A DNA stretch of 48,897 bases. It comes from Desulfobacteraceae bacterium (GTDB taxonomy: Bacteria > Desulfobacterota > Desulfobacteria > Desulfobacterales > Desulfobacteraceae). Positions 7,878-16,144 of this stretch are shown here, piece after piece (within the stretch, counting starts at the first letter, position 1; each line of letters starts with the position of its first letter). Under the pieces are notes generated by a model. That model did not search any database, was not told where the DNA came from, and saw only the letters and a program-made list of their open reading frames with translations. A program made the position numbers and the translations under genes. Location: positions 1 through 48,897 of the forward strand of contig JADGFI010000042.1 in assembly GCA_016743945.1 (NCBI GenBank), read 5' to 3'.

Positions 7878-9710
7878 ATGTCTGCAAAAATATTTATAAC
7901 GAGAACAATTGTGGCTTTGGTAGCCGTTATCTGCTTTATCCTGAATTTAAAGACAGGATTTGTGCCTGTTAAATGGATCGGCATGGTGTTTTATTTTATC
8001 TGCTTTGCAATGTATGTGAAGGCGCTTTATCTTGCCTTGTTCAAGATGAAACAGATAACGGCGGACCTTCTGGTGGTAACGGTCATGGTTGTTTCCTGTC
8101 TGGCGGATCAGCTTTTAAGCGGTGCCTTGGTCGCCTGGTTTATCAGCATGGGCCTTGCCATATCTTTTTTTATTATTGAAAGGACCGGGCAAAAAATTGC
8201 AGCCCTGACCAAAGAAACAAGCAGGGCCGTCCGGGTGGTCAGGGATGATACCATCGTGGAAATGCCCCTGGAACAGGTGTGTCCAGGGGATGAGGTCATG
8301 GTTTCCTTAGGAGAGATGATACCTGTTGACGGGGTTATTGTGGAAGGTGCCTCATCCATTGACGAGTCTGTTATCACAGGTGAGCCTTTTCCCCTGTTCA
8401 AACAAAAGGGCGACAAGGTGACTTCCGGTTCCATTGCTGTCAATTCCCAGCTTAGAATTAAGGCTGATAAGGCAGGGGATAAAGGGTTCTTATATGTGAT
8501 GGCCAAAGAAATTACGGCATCCCTCAAGGTAAAACCTAAAATTCATCTCACTGCTGGTAAAATTGTTCAAGTCTTTATTGCAGGGGTGGTTATCTATGCC
8601 GTGGGAGTATGCCTGGTTGTCGGTTTTTTCACAAATGATTTTACAGAGGGTCTTATGCGGATGGCTGCGGTTACGGCGGTTGCCTGTCCCTGTGCCTGGG
8701 CGCTTTCTGTTCCCACAGCTTTTGCCGCTGCCCTGGGTGGTCTAAGCAGCCGGGGAATCCTTGTCCGGGGGGGAACCCCCCTGGAAATTGTCGGCCGTGC
8801 TGTAAACGTGATACTTGATAAGACAGGCACGGTCACCCTGGCAAAGCCCCTGGTTGCCGGAATTATAAGTTTCGGGCTGCCAGAGGATGAACTGCTTCAA
8901 ATTGCGGCATCAGTTGAAACAGGCTTTAACCATCCCATTGCCAATGCAGTTGTTTTCCATGCAGCCGGGAAAAATATTCGACTTCTGCCGACCAAGGGGT
9001 CTGAATATTTGCCGGGCCTTGGTGTTAAATCCATTGTAAACAATAAAAAAGTGATTTTAGGCGCCATGGATACAATGGTAAAAAATGGTATAATAGTGCC
9101 TGGCGTTAAAGTCAAAGGCCGGTCCACATGGGTTGCCATTGACGGCCAAATAGCAGGTGCCATTGATATCCGGGATGAACTCAGGGAATCAGCGGTCAAC
9201 CTGGGCACACGATTCCATGATCTGGGCGTAAAAAAAGTTGTGCTGGCAACCGGTGACAATGATGAAGCCGAAGCAAAACGGGTTGCAGGCCTTATCAAGG
9301 CTGACGACTGTCGATGGGGTCTAAAGCCCGATGACAAGAAATTGCTGGTGAATGAATTAAAAGCCGAAGGTTTAACCGTGATGATCGGAGACGGGGTCAA
9401 TGATGCGCTATCCCTGGCTGCTGCAGATGTGGGAATTTCCATTGGTGGCACTAAAGCGGACCTTGCCGTCAAGTCCTCGGATATCATAATTATGAGGGAT
9501 GATTCCACCCCTCTGGTTGTCATCCTGGAAAAGGGCAAAAAGCTTATCCAAATTATCAGGGGAAATTATGCCTGGGCCATTGGTTTCAACACCGTCGGCA
9601 TTGCCCTTGCCACGGGAGGAATCCTGAGCCCATGGCTTGCCGCCTTGTTCCACCATATCAGTTCGGTACTGGTTGTCCTGAATTCTGCAAGATTGATCCG
9701 CAACGAATAA
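7878..9710 (+). CDS. P1B-type heavy-metal-translocating ATPase without N-terminal metal-binding domain
   Basis: The 610-residue inner-membrane pump has paired transmembrane helices at the N-terminus, an actuator domain with ITGEP at about residue 170, the membrane metal-binding motif CPCAW at about 270, the phosphorylation motif DKTGT at about 314, a HP dipeptide at about 352 (NHPIANA) and GDGVND at about 503. CPC plus HP place it in the P1B metal-ATPase group. There is no HMA domain or cysteine/histidine-rich tail. The motif after CPC reads AWALSVPT instead of the usual ALGLATPT, so the substrate cannot be assigned. Its place between a TonB receptor and an AraC/TonB pair suggests metal handling linked to the imported ligand. 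Confidence 0.9.
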   Translation: MSAKIFITRTIVALVAVICFILNLKTGFVPVKWIGMVFYFICFAMYVKALYLALFKMKQITADLLVVTVMVVSCLADQLLSGALVAWFISMGLAISFFIIERTGQKIAALTKETSRAVRVVRDDTIVEMPLEQVCPGDEVMVSLGEMIPVDGVIVEGASSIDESVITGEPFPLFKQKGDKVTSGSIAVNSQLRIKADKAGDKGFLYVMAKEITASLKVKPKIHLTAGKIVQVFIAGVVIYAVGVCLVVGFFTNDFTEGLMRMAAVTAVACPCAWALSVPTAFAAALGGLSSRGILVRGGTPLEIVGRAVNVILDKTGTVTLAKPLVAGIISFGLPEDELLQIAASVETGFNHPIANAVVFHAAGKNIRLLPTKGSEYLPGLGVKSIVNNKKVILGAMDTMVKNGIIVPGVKVKGRSTWVAIDGQIAGAIDIRDELRESAVNLGTRFHDLGVKKVVLATGDNDEAEAKRVAGLIKADDCRWGLKPDDKKLLVNELKAEGLTVMIGDGVNDALSLAAADVGISIGGTKADLAVKSSDIIIMRDDSTPLVVILEKGKKLIQIIRGNYAWAIGFNTVGIALATGGILSPWLAALFHHISSVLVVLNSARLIRNE

Positions 9711-9731
9711 AACCAGGAGATATGCTTGATC

Positions 9732-9764
9732 TGCTCAAAGCAATTATTTTGATTGCTTTGAGCA
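9732..9764. terminator. Perfect 13-bp hairpin between the ATPase and AraC genes
   Basis: TGCTCAAAGCAAT (9732-9744) is exactly complementary to 9752-9764, with a 7-nt loop. It begins 21 nt after the ATPase stop. There is no T-run after it, so classical rho-independent termination is doubtful. It ends 14 nt before the start of the AraC gene at 9779 and could affect that gene's translation. Confidence 0.5.
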
Positions 9765-9778
9765 TGGTATAAACCAAG

Positions 9779-10756
9779 ATGCAGATAGATACCCATAAAA
9801 AAAATTTTCAAGATTTTTTTCAAGAGGATGACAATGTAAAAGAGTCTTGTGACGCCCGCTGGAATATATCCAAATCAATCGGAGAGGGATCAATCCTGAA
9901 AACAGAGATTAAACAGGGACTGGACCTTCTTATTATGGATTACCGGCTGCACAAACCCTTTATTGTAAACCATGATGATGCGCCTCTAACATACGGGCTT
10001 GGATTTTTGGTTTCAGGCAACGTCAGAACCCGGCTGCATTATGTCAAAGATCCTGTTTACACCTGTTCCGGAGAAAATGGAATCACCTATTTGCCCCATA
10101 CCTGCGGCTCCAGTGAAGAATCCGGACAAAGACTGGGCATAACAATAAGTATTACCCCGGATTTATTCTGCGGCTTTGCCCAGGGTGAATTTGAAAGGCT
10201 GGCCGATTACGTAAATACTGTTTCTGAAGGAGACAAGGAAACGTTTTATTTTAACAAAGGCCAAATTACACCTTTAATGAAAATAGCGCTTCATCAAATT
10301 TTAAATTGTCCGTATCAGGGCTTTACCAAACGGATGTATCTTGAAAGTAGATCCCTCGAGTTGATTGTTTATAAGCTGGAACAGATGGCAGCCCAGGGGG
10401 GGGATTTAAAAAAAACATTGTCCGTTAAATCTGATGACCTTGACCGGGTACACCATGCCGGAGAGATAATCATTCGCAACCTTGAAACCCCGCCGACACT
10501 TTTTGAATTAGCGGGCATGGTTGGACTTTCCCATGCCAAATTAAACCGATGTTTTCGGGAAGTATACGGAACCACGGTTTTCGGGTTCCTGCGTAAAACC
10601 AGACTTGAACAGGCAAGATTTTTACTTGAAGAGAAACAGATAAATGTAACCGAGGCAGCTTTCAGTGTGGGTTACAGCAGCCTTTCTTCTTTTATCCATG
10701 CTTTTTCAAATCATTTTGGTGTCAAGCCATCTTTTTGTATCAAACATTATCTGTAA
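9779..10756 (+). CDS. AraC-family regulator, PchR-like
   Basis: The 325-residue regulator has an N-terminal sensing domain (GLDLLIMDYRLHKPF, LTYGLGFLVSGNVRTRLHY), the shared linker helix YLESRSLELIVYKLEQM, and a C-terminal AraC domain with VGYSSLSSFIHAFSNHFGVKP. It is paralogous to the regulators at 4478, 21811 and 30366. A TonB receptor follows on the same strand after 368 nt and is its probable target. The start has only a weak ribosome binding site and lies just after a strong hairpin (9732-9764), so translation may be controlled. Confidence 0.88.
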   Translation: MQIDTHKKNFQDFFQEDDNVKESCDARWNISKSIGEGSILKTEIKQGLDLLIMDYRLHKPFIVNHDDAPLTYGLGFLVSGNVRTRLHYVKDPVYTCSGENGITYLPHTCGSSEESGQRLGITISITPDLFCGFAQGEFERLADYVNTVSEGDKETFYFNKGQITPLMKIALHQILNCPYQGFTKRMYLESRSLELIVYKLEQMAAQGGDLKKTLSVKSDDLDRVHHAGEIIIRNLETPPTLFELAGMVGLSHAKLNRCFREVYGTTVFGFLRKTRLEQARFLLEEKQINVTEAAFSVGYSSLSSFIHAFSNHFGVKPSFCIKHYL

Positions 10757-10925
10757 TTTTGATGTAACAATATATCCTCTGATCCTTTTTTTATTTCCTT
10801 TCCAATACTCTTTTTCATTTAAGACAAAAAAAAATCATTTGCGACAAGCCATGAAGTTTAAAACAATTGTATATTCCAATTATTGACCGGTTAAGCAGTT
10901 TTACAAAACCAAAAAGACATTGTGG

Positions 10926-10953
10926 TAAAACAGCCCTGCCATGAGCTGTTTTA
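10926..10953. promoter_or_regulatory. 9-bp inverted repeat in the leader upstream of the TonB receptor
   Basis: TAAAACAGC (10926-10934) and GCTGTTTTA (10945-10953) form a perfect dyad with a 10-nt spacer in the 368-nt gap before the receptor at 11125. It could be an AraC-type operator or an RNA hairpin ending the AraC transcript. The rest of the gap holds repeat copy A (11014-11063); I see no gene in it. Confidence 0.4.
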
Positions 10954-11013
10954 ACATGATGCTCTGAAGGGGACAGCATTATATTTCCTGGAGGACAGGA
11001 GATGAATAAACCC

Positions 11014-11063
11014 TAATAACCGGCATGCCGTCGCATGGTATTTGCTCTGGCCACAATGAAAAA
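11014..11063 (+). repeat. Conserved ~50-bp element, copy A
   Basis: It starts TAATAACC, then GCATG, a variable ~20-nt segment, and TGGCCACAA followed by an A-rich tail. The same order recurs at 13203-13256 (minus strand) and 16976-17025 (plus strand). The inner GCC/GGC segments can pair. It lies 62 nt before the TonB receptor start. Confidence 0.5.
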
Positions 11064-11124
11064 TAAAACTCCCATTATTACAACATCCTGGTGAGAATTT
11101 CATATAAATTTAAAAAGGTAAAAG

Positions 11125-13122
11125 ATGATTAAATCCAAAAGCAAGATTGTTCTATTATTGATCGTTTTTCTATTTCTGGCAGTATCCATACATGCAAAAG
11201 AGATAACCAGCCTGGATAAAATAACTGTAACCGCACAAAAAATCGAAGAAAATTTACAGGAAGTGCCTCTTTCCATAACTGTCTTTGATGAGTTTGACAT
11301 AAAAGACAGGCAGATTGAATCTGTCAAAGATATAGGTCGGTATACACCAAATCTTCTTCTTCCCAATCTTGGAGATAATGGGATACTGGCCCCCACAATC
11401 AGAGGCATAAGTTCTGATCCCCATTCCATTTCTACAACCGTGAGTATAAATATTGATGGAATTCCCGGTTTTAGCAGCATCGGGTATGATGCTGTTTTGG
11501 AAGATATAGAAAGAATAGAGGTTTTAAAAGGGCCCCAGGGAACGCTATACGGCAGGAATGCAATGGCCGGCGTTATTAATATAATAACAAAGAAACCGGG
11601 TAATGAAATAAGGGCCAGAGTTGGTACAGAATTTGGAAGTGATAATAAAAGACAATATTCATTCAGTGCAAGCGGTCCCCTGGTAAAGGACAAATTTTAT
11701 ATGGGTATCAGCGGGAAACATTATGAAAAAGATGGATATCTGAAAAATACTTTTTTGAATCAGACATATAACGACAGGGAAAATAATTATGGGAAAATTA
11801 ATTTGCGATATACTCCGTCTGATGATCTTGAAATATTTTTAATCTCTTCAAAATTTAAAAGGGATGATGGTGCCGCTTCCTTAAATCTAATGACGGCAAA
11901 AAATAAAAGAGAATTGTCAAGTGATATCCAAGGAACGAACACATCAGAAACCACTACCCATGCCTTAAAGATCAAATATGATTTTAGCGGGTATACCTTT
12001 GAATCAATATCTGCATATAAAGAGGATGAGGATATCAGGCTCTCAGACGGAGATTTCTCTCCCATGGTTATTAACCAGGGCCCAATGAATTTTTCCTATG
12101 AAAACAGCTCCCAGGAATTCAGGTTAAGTTCACAAACCCAAAATTTAAATTGGCTGGCTGGATTATATGCTGACAAGGGCGGTAAGACAGGCGGATATAC
12201 GATCCATTCAATTTATCCCGCTTATGCCGGCAGGTATGACAGTGAAACAGATGATAAGTCCGTTGGTGTTTTTATTCATGGTGATTATAAAATAAACGAT
12301 AGGCTGTCGGTTCTTGCAGGCCTCAGGTATGATAAGGACAAAAGGAAAATAAATGAAATAACACAAGATGTCCAGCTGGAAACTTCCTATGGTTCTGTAT
12401 CTCCTAAAATTGCTTTGGAGTATCTTTTTGACAAAAATATCATGATGTATGCCACCATTGCAAAAGGATATAAAAGTGGTGGTTTTTATATGCTGGCGGC
12501 ACCGGGATCTCCAAAAGAGTATGACCAGGAAACCCTGTTAAATTATGAAATTGGATGGAAAAGCTCTTTTCTGGATAACAAACTGATTGTTAATAGTTCA
12601 ATTTATTATATGGATATTTCCGATAAGCAGGTTTTAACCGCAGTTGACAGCATGTATGGATATATTTCAAATGCTGCAAGTGCCACTTCAAAAGGCCTGG
12701 AACTCGAGATAAGGTATCACCTGAACGATAATTTAAGCCTGTTTTCCGGGTTTGGATATAATAAAACCACCTTTGATGAATTCAGCGATTATAAAGGAGA
12801 TTATAATGGCAATTATAATCCTTATGCTCCTGAATATAACTACAGCATAGGAACCCAGTACCGAAGCGCCAATGGATGCTATGCAGGAATCGATTTAACC
12901 GGCTACGGGAAAATGTATCTTGATAAGGCAAACAAGTATCAGCAAAATGCCTTTAATCTTGTAAATGCAAAAATCGGTTATGAGGCGGACAAATTTGATA
13001 TCTACCTGTATGCGAAAAATCTGTTTGATAAAAATTATGATACGGAAGGGTATTATGACGGCAGTTATGTGTTTTTAAGTGATCCAAGAGAGATGGGTGT
13101 CCAGCTGACATATAGATTCTAA
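11125..13122 (+). CDS. TonB-dependent outer-membrane receptor
   Basis: This 665-residue receptor has a signal peptide (IVLLLIVFLFLAVSIHA), a TonB-box/plug start LDKITVTAQKIEENLQEVP, the plug core IERIEVLKGPQGTLYGRNAM, and a barrel ending QLTYRF. It belongs to the same subfamily as the receptors at 5568 and 28140 but has visibly more AT-rich codon use. The AraC gene at 9779 precedes it and a methyltransferase gene follows after 152 nt, so regulator, receptor and enzyme probably form one module. The substrate is not evident. Confidence 0.93.
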   Translation: MIKSKSKIVLLLIVFLFLAVSIHAKEITSLDKITVTAQKIEENLQEVPLSITVFDEFDIKDRQIESVKDIGRYTPNLLLPNLGDNGILAPTIRGISSDPHSISTTVSINIDGIPGFSSIGYDAVLEDIERIEVLKGPQGTLYGRNAMAGVINIITKKPGNEIRARVGTEFGSDNKRQYSFSASGPLVKDKFYMGISGKHYEKDGYLKNTFLNQTYNDRENNYGKINLRYTPSDDLEIFLISSKFKRDDGAASLNLMTAKNKRELSSDIQGTNTSETTTHALKIKYDFSGYTFESISAYKEDEDIRLSDGDFSPMVINQGPMNFSYENSSQEFRLSSQTQNLNWLAGLYADKGGKTGGYTIHSIYPAYAGRYDSETDDKSVGVFIHGDYKINDRLSVLAGLRYDKDKRKINEITQDVQLETSYGSVSPKIALEYLFDKNIMMYATIAKGYKSGGFYMLAAPGSPKEYDQETLLNYEIGWKSSFLDNKLIVNSSIYYMDISDKQVLTAVDSMYGYISNAASATSKGLELEIRYHLNDNLSLFSGFGYNKTTFDEFSDYKGDYNGNYNPYAPEYNYSIGTQYRSANGCYAGIDLTGYGKMYLDKANKYQQNAFNLVNAKIGYEADKFDIYLYAKNLFDKNYDTEGYYDGSYVFLSDPREMGVQLTYRF

Positions 13123-13202
13123 ACCATAATCAGAGCCACAAAAACTCGATTTTATTTTTTATATGAAACTTTGGCCAAGGTATTGCAATCATACGAGTTT
13201 CA

Positions 13203-13256
13203 TTTTTATTTGTGGCCAGGAACAAATCCCCGTACTCCGGCCATGCGGTATTAATA
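13203..13256 (-). repeat. Conserved ~50-bp element, copy B (minus orientation)
   Basis: On the minus strand the element reads TATTAATACC, GCATGGCCGGAG, then TTCCTGGCCACAAATAAAAA. It shares GCATGGCCGGAG and CTGGCCACAA exactly with copy C (16976). It sits between the receptor gene and the methyltransferase start, opposite to the direction of transcription, which argues for a DNA repeat rather than an mRNA leader. Confidence 0.5.
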
Positions 13257-13274
13257 GGACAAGGAGAATATTTA

Positions 13275-14297
13275 ATGATTAAGCTACCAAAAATTGATTC
13301 AAACTTTGAAAAATTATACAGGATAATCATTGGGTCGGTACAGTCCAAACTGATGCTGGCAGGCATTGAATTAAAAATTTTTAATCATCTGTCCAGGCCA
13401 TGTACTGCAAGGCATTTATCCGAAATCATGAATACTCATCCCGAAAATACCCAGCGGTTTCTGGACGGACTTACAGCATGTGATCTTTTGTTTAAAAAAA
13501 ATGCTCAATATTGGAATACCCGGGAATCCCAGGCTTTCCTGGTGGAAGAAAGTCCAGCCTATATAGGCAGGACGCTTGTTTTTTCAGCAACTTTTAATAC
13601 TGTCGGACTTGAAAATTTGCCTGACCTTATCAGAAACGGGCCGCCCCGGGTCTGCCATGATAAAAATCCTGCCCTTGAAGAAAGATTCCATGCCAATGGC
13701 GCTGCTGCCATGGGTGCCCTTCAGATGGCAGGGTTTGCACAAATAGCCGTGGATGTGATTATGCAACTGCCGGAATTTCCTTTTTTCAAAAAAATGCTGG
13801 ATTTAGGCGGCGGCCCCGGATTAATCGGAATGTCCATTATTGACTCGCACCCGGATATGACAGGTGTTATCTTTGATATCCCCCCTGTAATCAAGGAGAC
13901 CCAAAAATTTATTGAAAAACATGGAATGGAAGATAGGATAACGTCAATCAGCGGTGATTTCCGATATGACAGCATTGGTGATAAATATGATTTAATCTGG
14001 GCCAGCGGCACCCTTGATTTTGCCAAAGAGGATACAAGCTTGATAATTAATAAAATTCATAATGCTCTTAATCCCAAGGGGGTATTTGTAAGTTTCCACG
14101 ACGGTCTGACCGGGGAACGGACCAGACCCGAGCTTATGGTGCTGACCAGGATGTCAGCTTCTCTGGCGGGTCAGAATTTTGGATTTGATAAAGGAGTAAT
14201 AGCAGATTCCATGCTTAAGGCTGGATTTAAATCCGTTCGTTCCTTCGCTCTGGATACCCCCTTAGGGCCCATTGATCTTGATATCGGACGGAAATAA
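13275..14297 (+). CDS. SAM-dependent methyltransferase, Methyltransf_2 (ASMT/BchU-like) architecture
   Basis: The 340-residue protein has an N-terminal winged-helix dimerisation domain (residues ~15-100, with LMLAGIELKIFNHLSRPCTA) and a Rossmann methyltransferase domain. Its SAM motif is LDLGGGPGLIG, followed by a PxxxGVIFDIPPVI acidic loop. This layout is that of the acetylserotonin O-methyltransferase/BchU/CrtF group, which methylate small hydroxylated or tetrapyrrole-type substrates. The start at 13275 is chosen because AAGGAG precedes it; a longer frame from 13212 lacks such a site. It is paralogous to the gene at 23100, and both sit beside TonB receptors, so it may modify the imported ligand. 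The substrate is unknown. Confidence 0.82.
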   Translation: MIKLPKIDSNFEKLYRIIIGSVQSKLMLAGIELKIFNHLSRPCTARHLSEIMNTHPENTQRFLDGLTACDLLFKKNAQYWNTRESQAFLVEESPAYIGRTLVFSATFNTVGLENLPDLIRNGPPRVCHDKNPALEERFHANGAAAMGALQMAGFAQIAVDVIMQLPEFPFFKKMLDLGGGPGLIGMSIIDSHPDMTGVIFDIPPVIKETQKFIEKHGMEDRITSISGDFRYDSIGDKYDLIWASGTLDFAKEDTSLIINKIHNALNPKGVFVSFHDGLTGERTRPELMVLTRMSASLAGQNFGFDKGVIADSMLKAGFKSVRSFALDTPLGPIDLDIGRK

Positions 14298-14317
14298 TAT
14301 CTCCTGATTTTTCGTTT

Positions 14318-14476
14318 TTTGACATATTCTCCCATGTCATCTTCACTCTTCACAAGGGTTGGTGGGAAAAAGTAACTCTCATTGTTTGGGGAGCACCAAC
14401 CCGATTGGTGAGCGAAAATGCTGATATTCAAGAAAAAGTTAAAGAAGCATTGGACGCTGGTTTGCTTATTGGCTGA
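14318..14476 (+). pseudogene. DsrE-family protein fragment
   Basis: A 50-codon open stretch without a start reads HKGWWEKVTLIVWGAP and continues VSENADIQEKVKEALDAGLL, ending at TGA 14474-14476. This is the middle of a small DsrE/DsrF-like protein (VTLIVWG...LQEKVKEMLEAG). The N-terminus and the C-terminal cysteine region are missing. It fills much of the gap between the methyltransferase and marR-type genes. Confidence 0.5.
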
Positions 14477-14594
14477 ATGATGGGATTTATAGTAATATAA
14501 TTTTTAATTATGCAGGTTTTTGGCTATTTTTTAATTTATGAAACTGATATTTAAACGTGCGAAATGTCCGTCCCAACAATTCTAATTAATTTAT

Positions 14595-14626
14595 TTGACA
14601 TGTTTGTTAGCATGCCTTACTATAAT
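14595..14626 (+). promoter_or_regulatory. Promoter and probable operator of the MarR-family gene
   Basis: TTGACA (14595-14600) is followed 17 nt later by TACTAT, which overlaps TATAAT at 14621-14626. The imperfect dyad GTTAGCATGCCTTAC (14606-14620) lies between -35 and -10, where a bound repressor would block polymerase. It matches the dyad at 15118-15136 in 13 of 15 positions in reverse complement. A start point near 14630 would make the mRNA leaderless at the ATG 14631. Confidence 0.5.
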
Positions 14627-14630
14627 CGAC

Positions 14631-15101
14631 ATGGATGACACACAAAAATCATTTGAGCAAATGCAGAGAGTATTGATGGAGCTTATTGATACGGTTAATA
14701 CCCGGCATGCAAAGGGGGTGGATTTTGGGACAGGACATAACCTTTTTCCAGCTGAAATCCATACGATAACTGCAATTGGTATTAATGAAGGGATCTCTAT
14801 TACCCAGCTTGCCGAACAACTTAATGTTTCAAAACCAACAATTTCAGATAGGGTTTGTAAACTTGTGGGGAAAGGGCTTGTTGTTAAAGAAAAGCAAGTT
14901 GAAAATGCCAAGGCAGTAGCCCTTGGGTTAACCGTCCGGGGGCAAATTGCCTTTGCTGGCCATGAAGCCCATCATCTGGAGATGTACGAAAGATTCAGGG
15001 AATACCTCGGTTCTGAAACCCAGTCAAAAATTGAAAGTATCAGTAAGACATTGACTCAATTTTTATCAATAGCCCGGAATCTTGATAATAAAGGCCATTA
15101 G
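14631..15101 (+). CDS. MarR-family transcriptional regulator
   Basis: The 156-residue protein has a central winged helix with SITQLAEQLNVSKPTISDRV followed by a wing-type segment (LVVKEKQVENAKAVALGLTV) and flanking dimerisation helices, typical of MarR. ATG 14631 is preferred over an upstream TTG at 14595 because that TTG is part of the -35 hexamer. There is no Shine-Dalgarno sequence, which fits a leaderless transcript. It probably represses itself and the flavodoxin-ferredoxin gene 187 nt downstream through the paired dyads. The ligand is unknown. Confidence 0.8.
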   Translation: MDDTQKSFEQMQRVLMELIDTVNTRHAKGVDFGTGHNLFPAEIHTITAIGINEGISITQLAEQLNVSKPTISDRVCKLVGKGLVVKEKQVENAKAVALGLTVRGQIAFAGHEAHHLEMYERFREYLGSETQSKIESISKTLTQFLSIARNLDNKGH

Positions 15102-15117
15102 CATTTTTTTGCATTTA

Positions 15118-15136
15118 TAGTTAGGTATGCTAACTA
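15118..15136. promoter_or_regulatory. Perfect dyad, probable MarR operator for the downstream operon
   Basis: TAGTTAG-GTATG-CTAACTA has perfect 7-bp arms. It lies 16 nt after the marR stop and upstream of the flavodoxin-ferredoxin gene. A related dyad lies in the marR promoter (14606-14620). Confidence 0.5.
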
Positions 15137-15288
15137 ATTATTTCACGCACAAGTACTGCCGCCTGCCGCCTTTATTCAAACACGTCTTTAATGATAGCAT
15201 TTATTCTATAAGGGAATAGGTCCCGTTAGATTTATTTTAAATAGTCGTTCTTAAATGATAACCAATAGGAAATTGAGAGGATTTTAAA

Positions 15289-16110
15289 ATGAAAATTGGA
15301 CTAATTTATTTTTCAGCCACGGGAAATACAGGCAGGATGGCAAAGGTAATTAAAGACAGTTTTGAGAAATTGGGTATGGAGGTGGACGAGCATGATGTTA
15401 CCCCTTTATCAACCAGACAAAAAGTAATTGATATCGATTCTTATCATGCAATTGTGTTCGGATGTCCTGTTCATTCGTTGCGTGCACCGAAAATCATGCG
15501 AGAATGGATGCGCACCATAGACGGACAGGGAAAAAAATGTTCCATGTTTTTTACCTACGGAGGGTTCACTGTTCACCCGGCACATCATTCCACCCGGCAA
15601 ATATTGACTGAACAAAATTTTATTGTGGTGTCTTCGGCTGAATTTCCAGGTGCACATACGTTTAATCATGGAGGATGGCGGGCCTTCACAGACCGACCGG
15701 ATGAATCTGATTTTGATATGGCAAAAGAGTATACTATTGCAACTTTTAAAAAATTTTCTGGAGAAGACCCCTCTATTTTGGGAGAACTGGATAAAAGCAC
15801 ATACAGTGAAGAAGAACTGGATAATTTTGAATCCCTAAGGTTTAGGGTAATAACAAAACTTCCCTCCAGAGATGGCAAAAACTGCAGCTTGTGTATGGCC
15901 TGTGAAGAATTTTGCCCGACAGGAGCCATGGACGCTGAAATCGGTTTGGCAGATAATGATAAGTGTATCGCTTGTCTGGGATGTGCTGCCATATGCCCGG
16001 AGCAAGCTTTGTCGATAAATGATACCAAGGGATCTTGGGATTTTAAGCTTGATCTTGGAAAAACTACCGAGAAAAAACTGAACATGCAACAGGGAAAAAT
16101 CTATTTGTAA
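15289..16110 (+). CDS. EFR1-type flavodoxin/2[4Fe-4S] ferredoxin fusion protein
   Basis: In this 273-residue cytoplasmic electron carrier, the N-terminal flavodoxin-like domain (residues 1 to ~165) carries the FMN phosphate loop FSATGNTGRMAK. The C-terminus carries two cluster motifs, CSLCMACEEFCPTGA and CIACLGCAAICPEQA, each CxxCxxCxxxCP. This is the EFR1-family architecture common in anaerobes. A GAGAGGA ribosome binding site precedes the start. An MBL-fold gene follows after 34 nt, so the two probably form an operon, controlled by the adjacent MarR protein. The redox partner is unknown. Confidence 0.88.
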   Translation: MKIGLIYFSATGNTGRMAKVIKDSFEKLGMEVDEHDVTPLSTRQKVIDIDSYHAIVFGCPVHSLRAPKIMREWMRTIDGQGKKCSMFFTYGGFTVHPAHHSTRQILTEQNFIVVSSAEFPGAHTFNHGGWRAFTDRPDESDFDMAKEYTIATFKKFSGEDPSILGELDKSTYSEEELDNFESLRFRVITKLPSRDGKNCSLCMACEEFCPTGAMDAEIGLADNDKCIACLGCAAICPEQALSINDTKGSWDFKLDLGKTTEKKLNMQQGKIYL

Positions 16111-16144
16111 CCTAAAATTAGGTGTAAATCGATGGAGCATTAAT

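Noticed and set aside
8897..9538. A 213-codon open frame on the minus strand
   Set aside because: It is antisense to the P1B ATPase. Its serine/proline-rich product is typical of a shadow frame.
10757..11124. Cobalamin or other known riboswitch upstream of the TonB receptor
   Set aside because: I could not find the conserved B12 box or another known aptamer core. The recurring motif there also occurs in antisense orientation elsewhere, which does not fit an mRNA leader.
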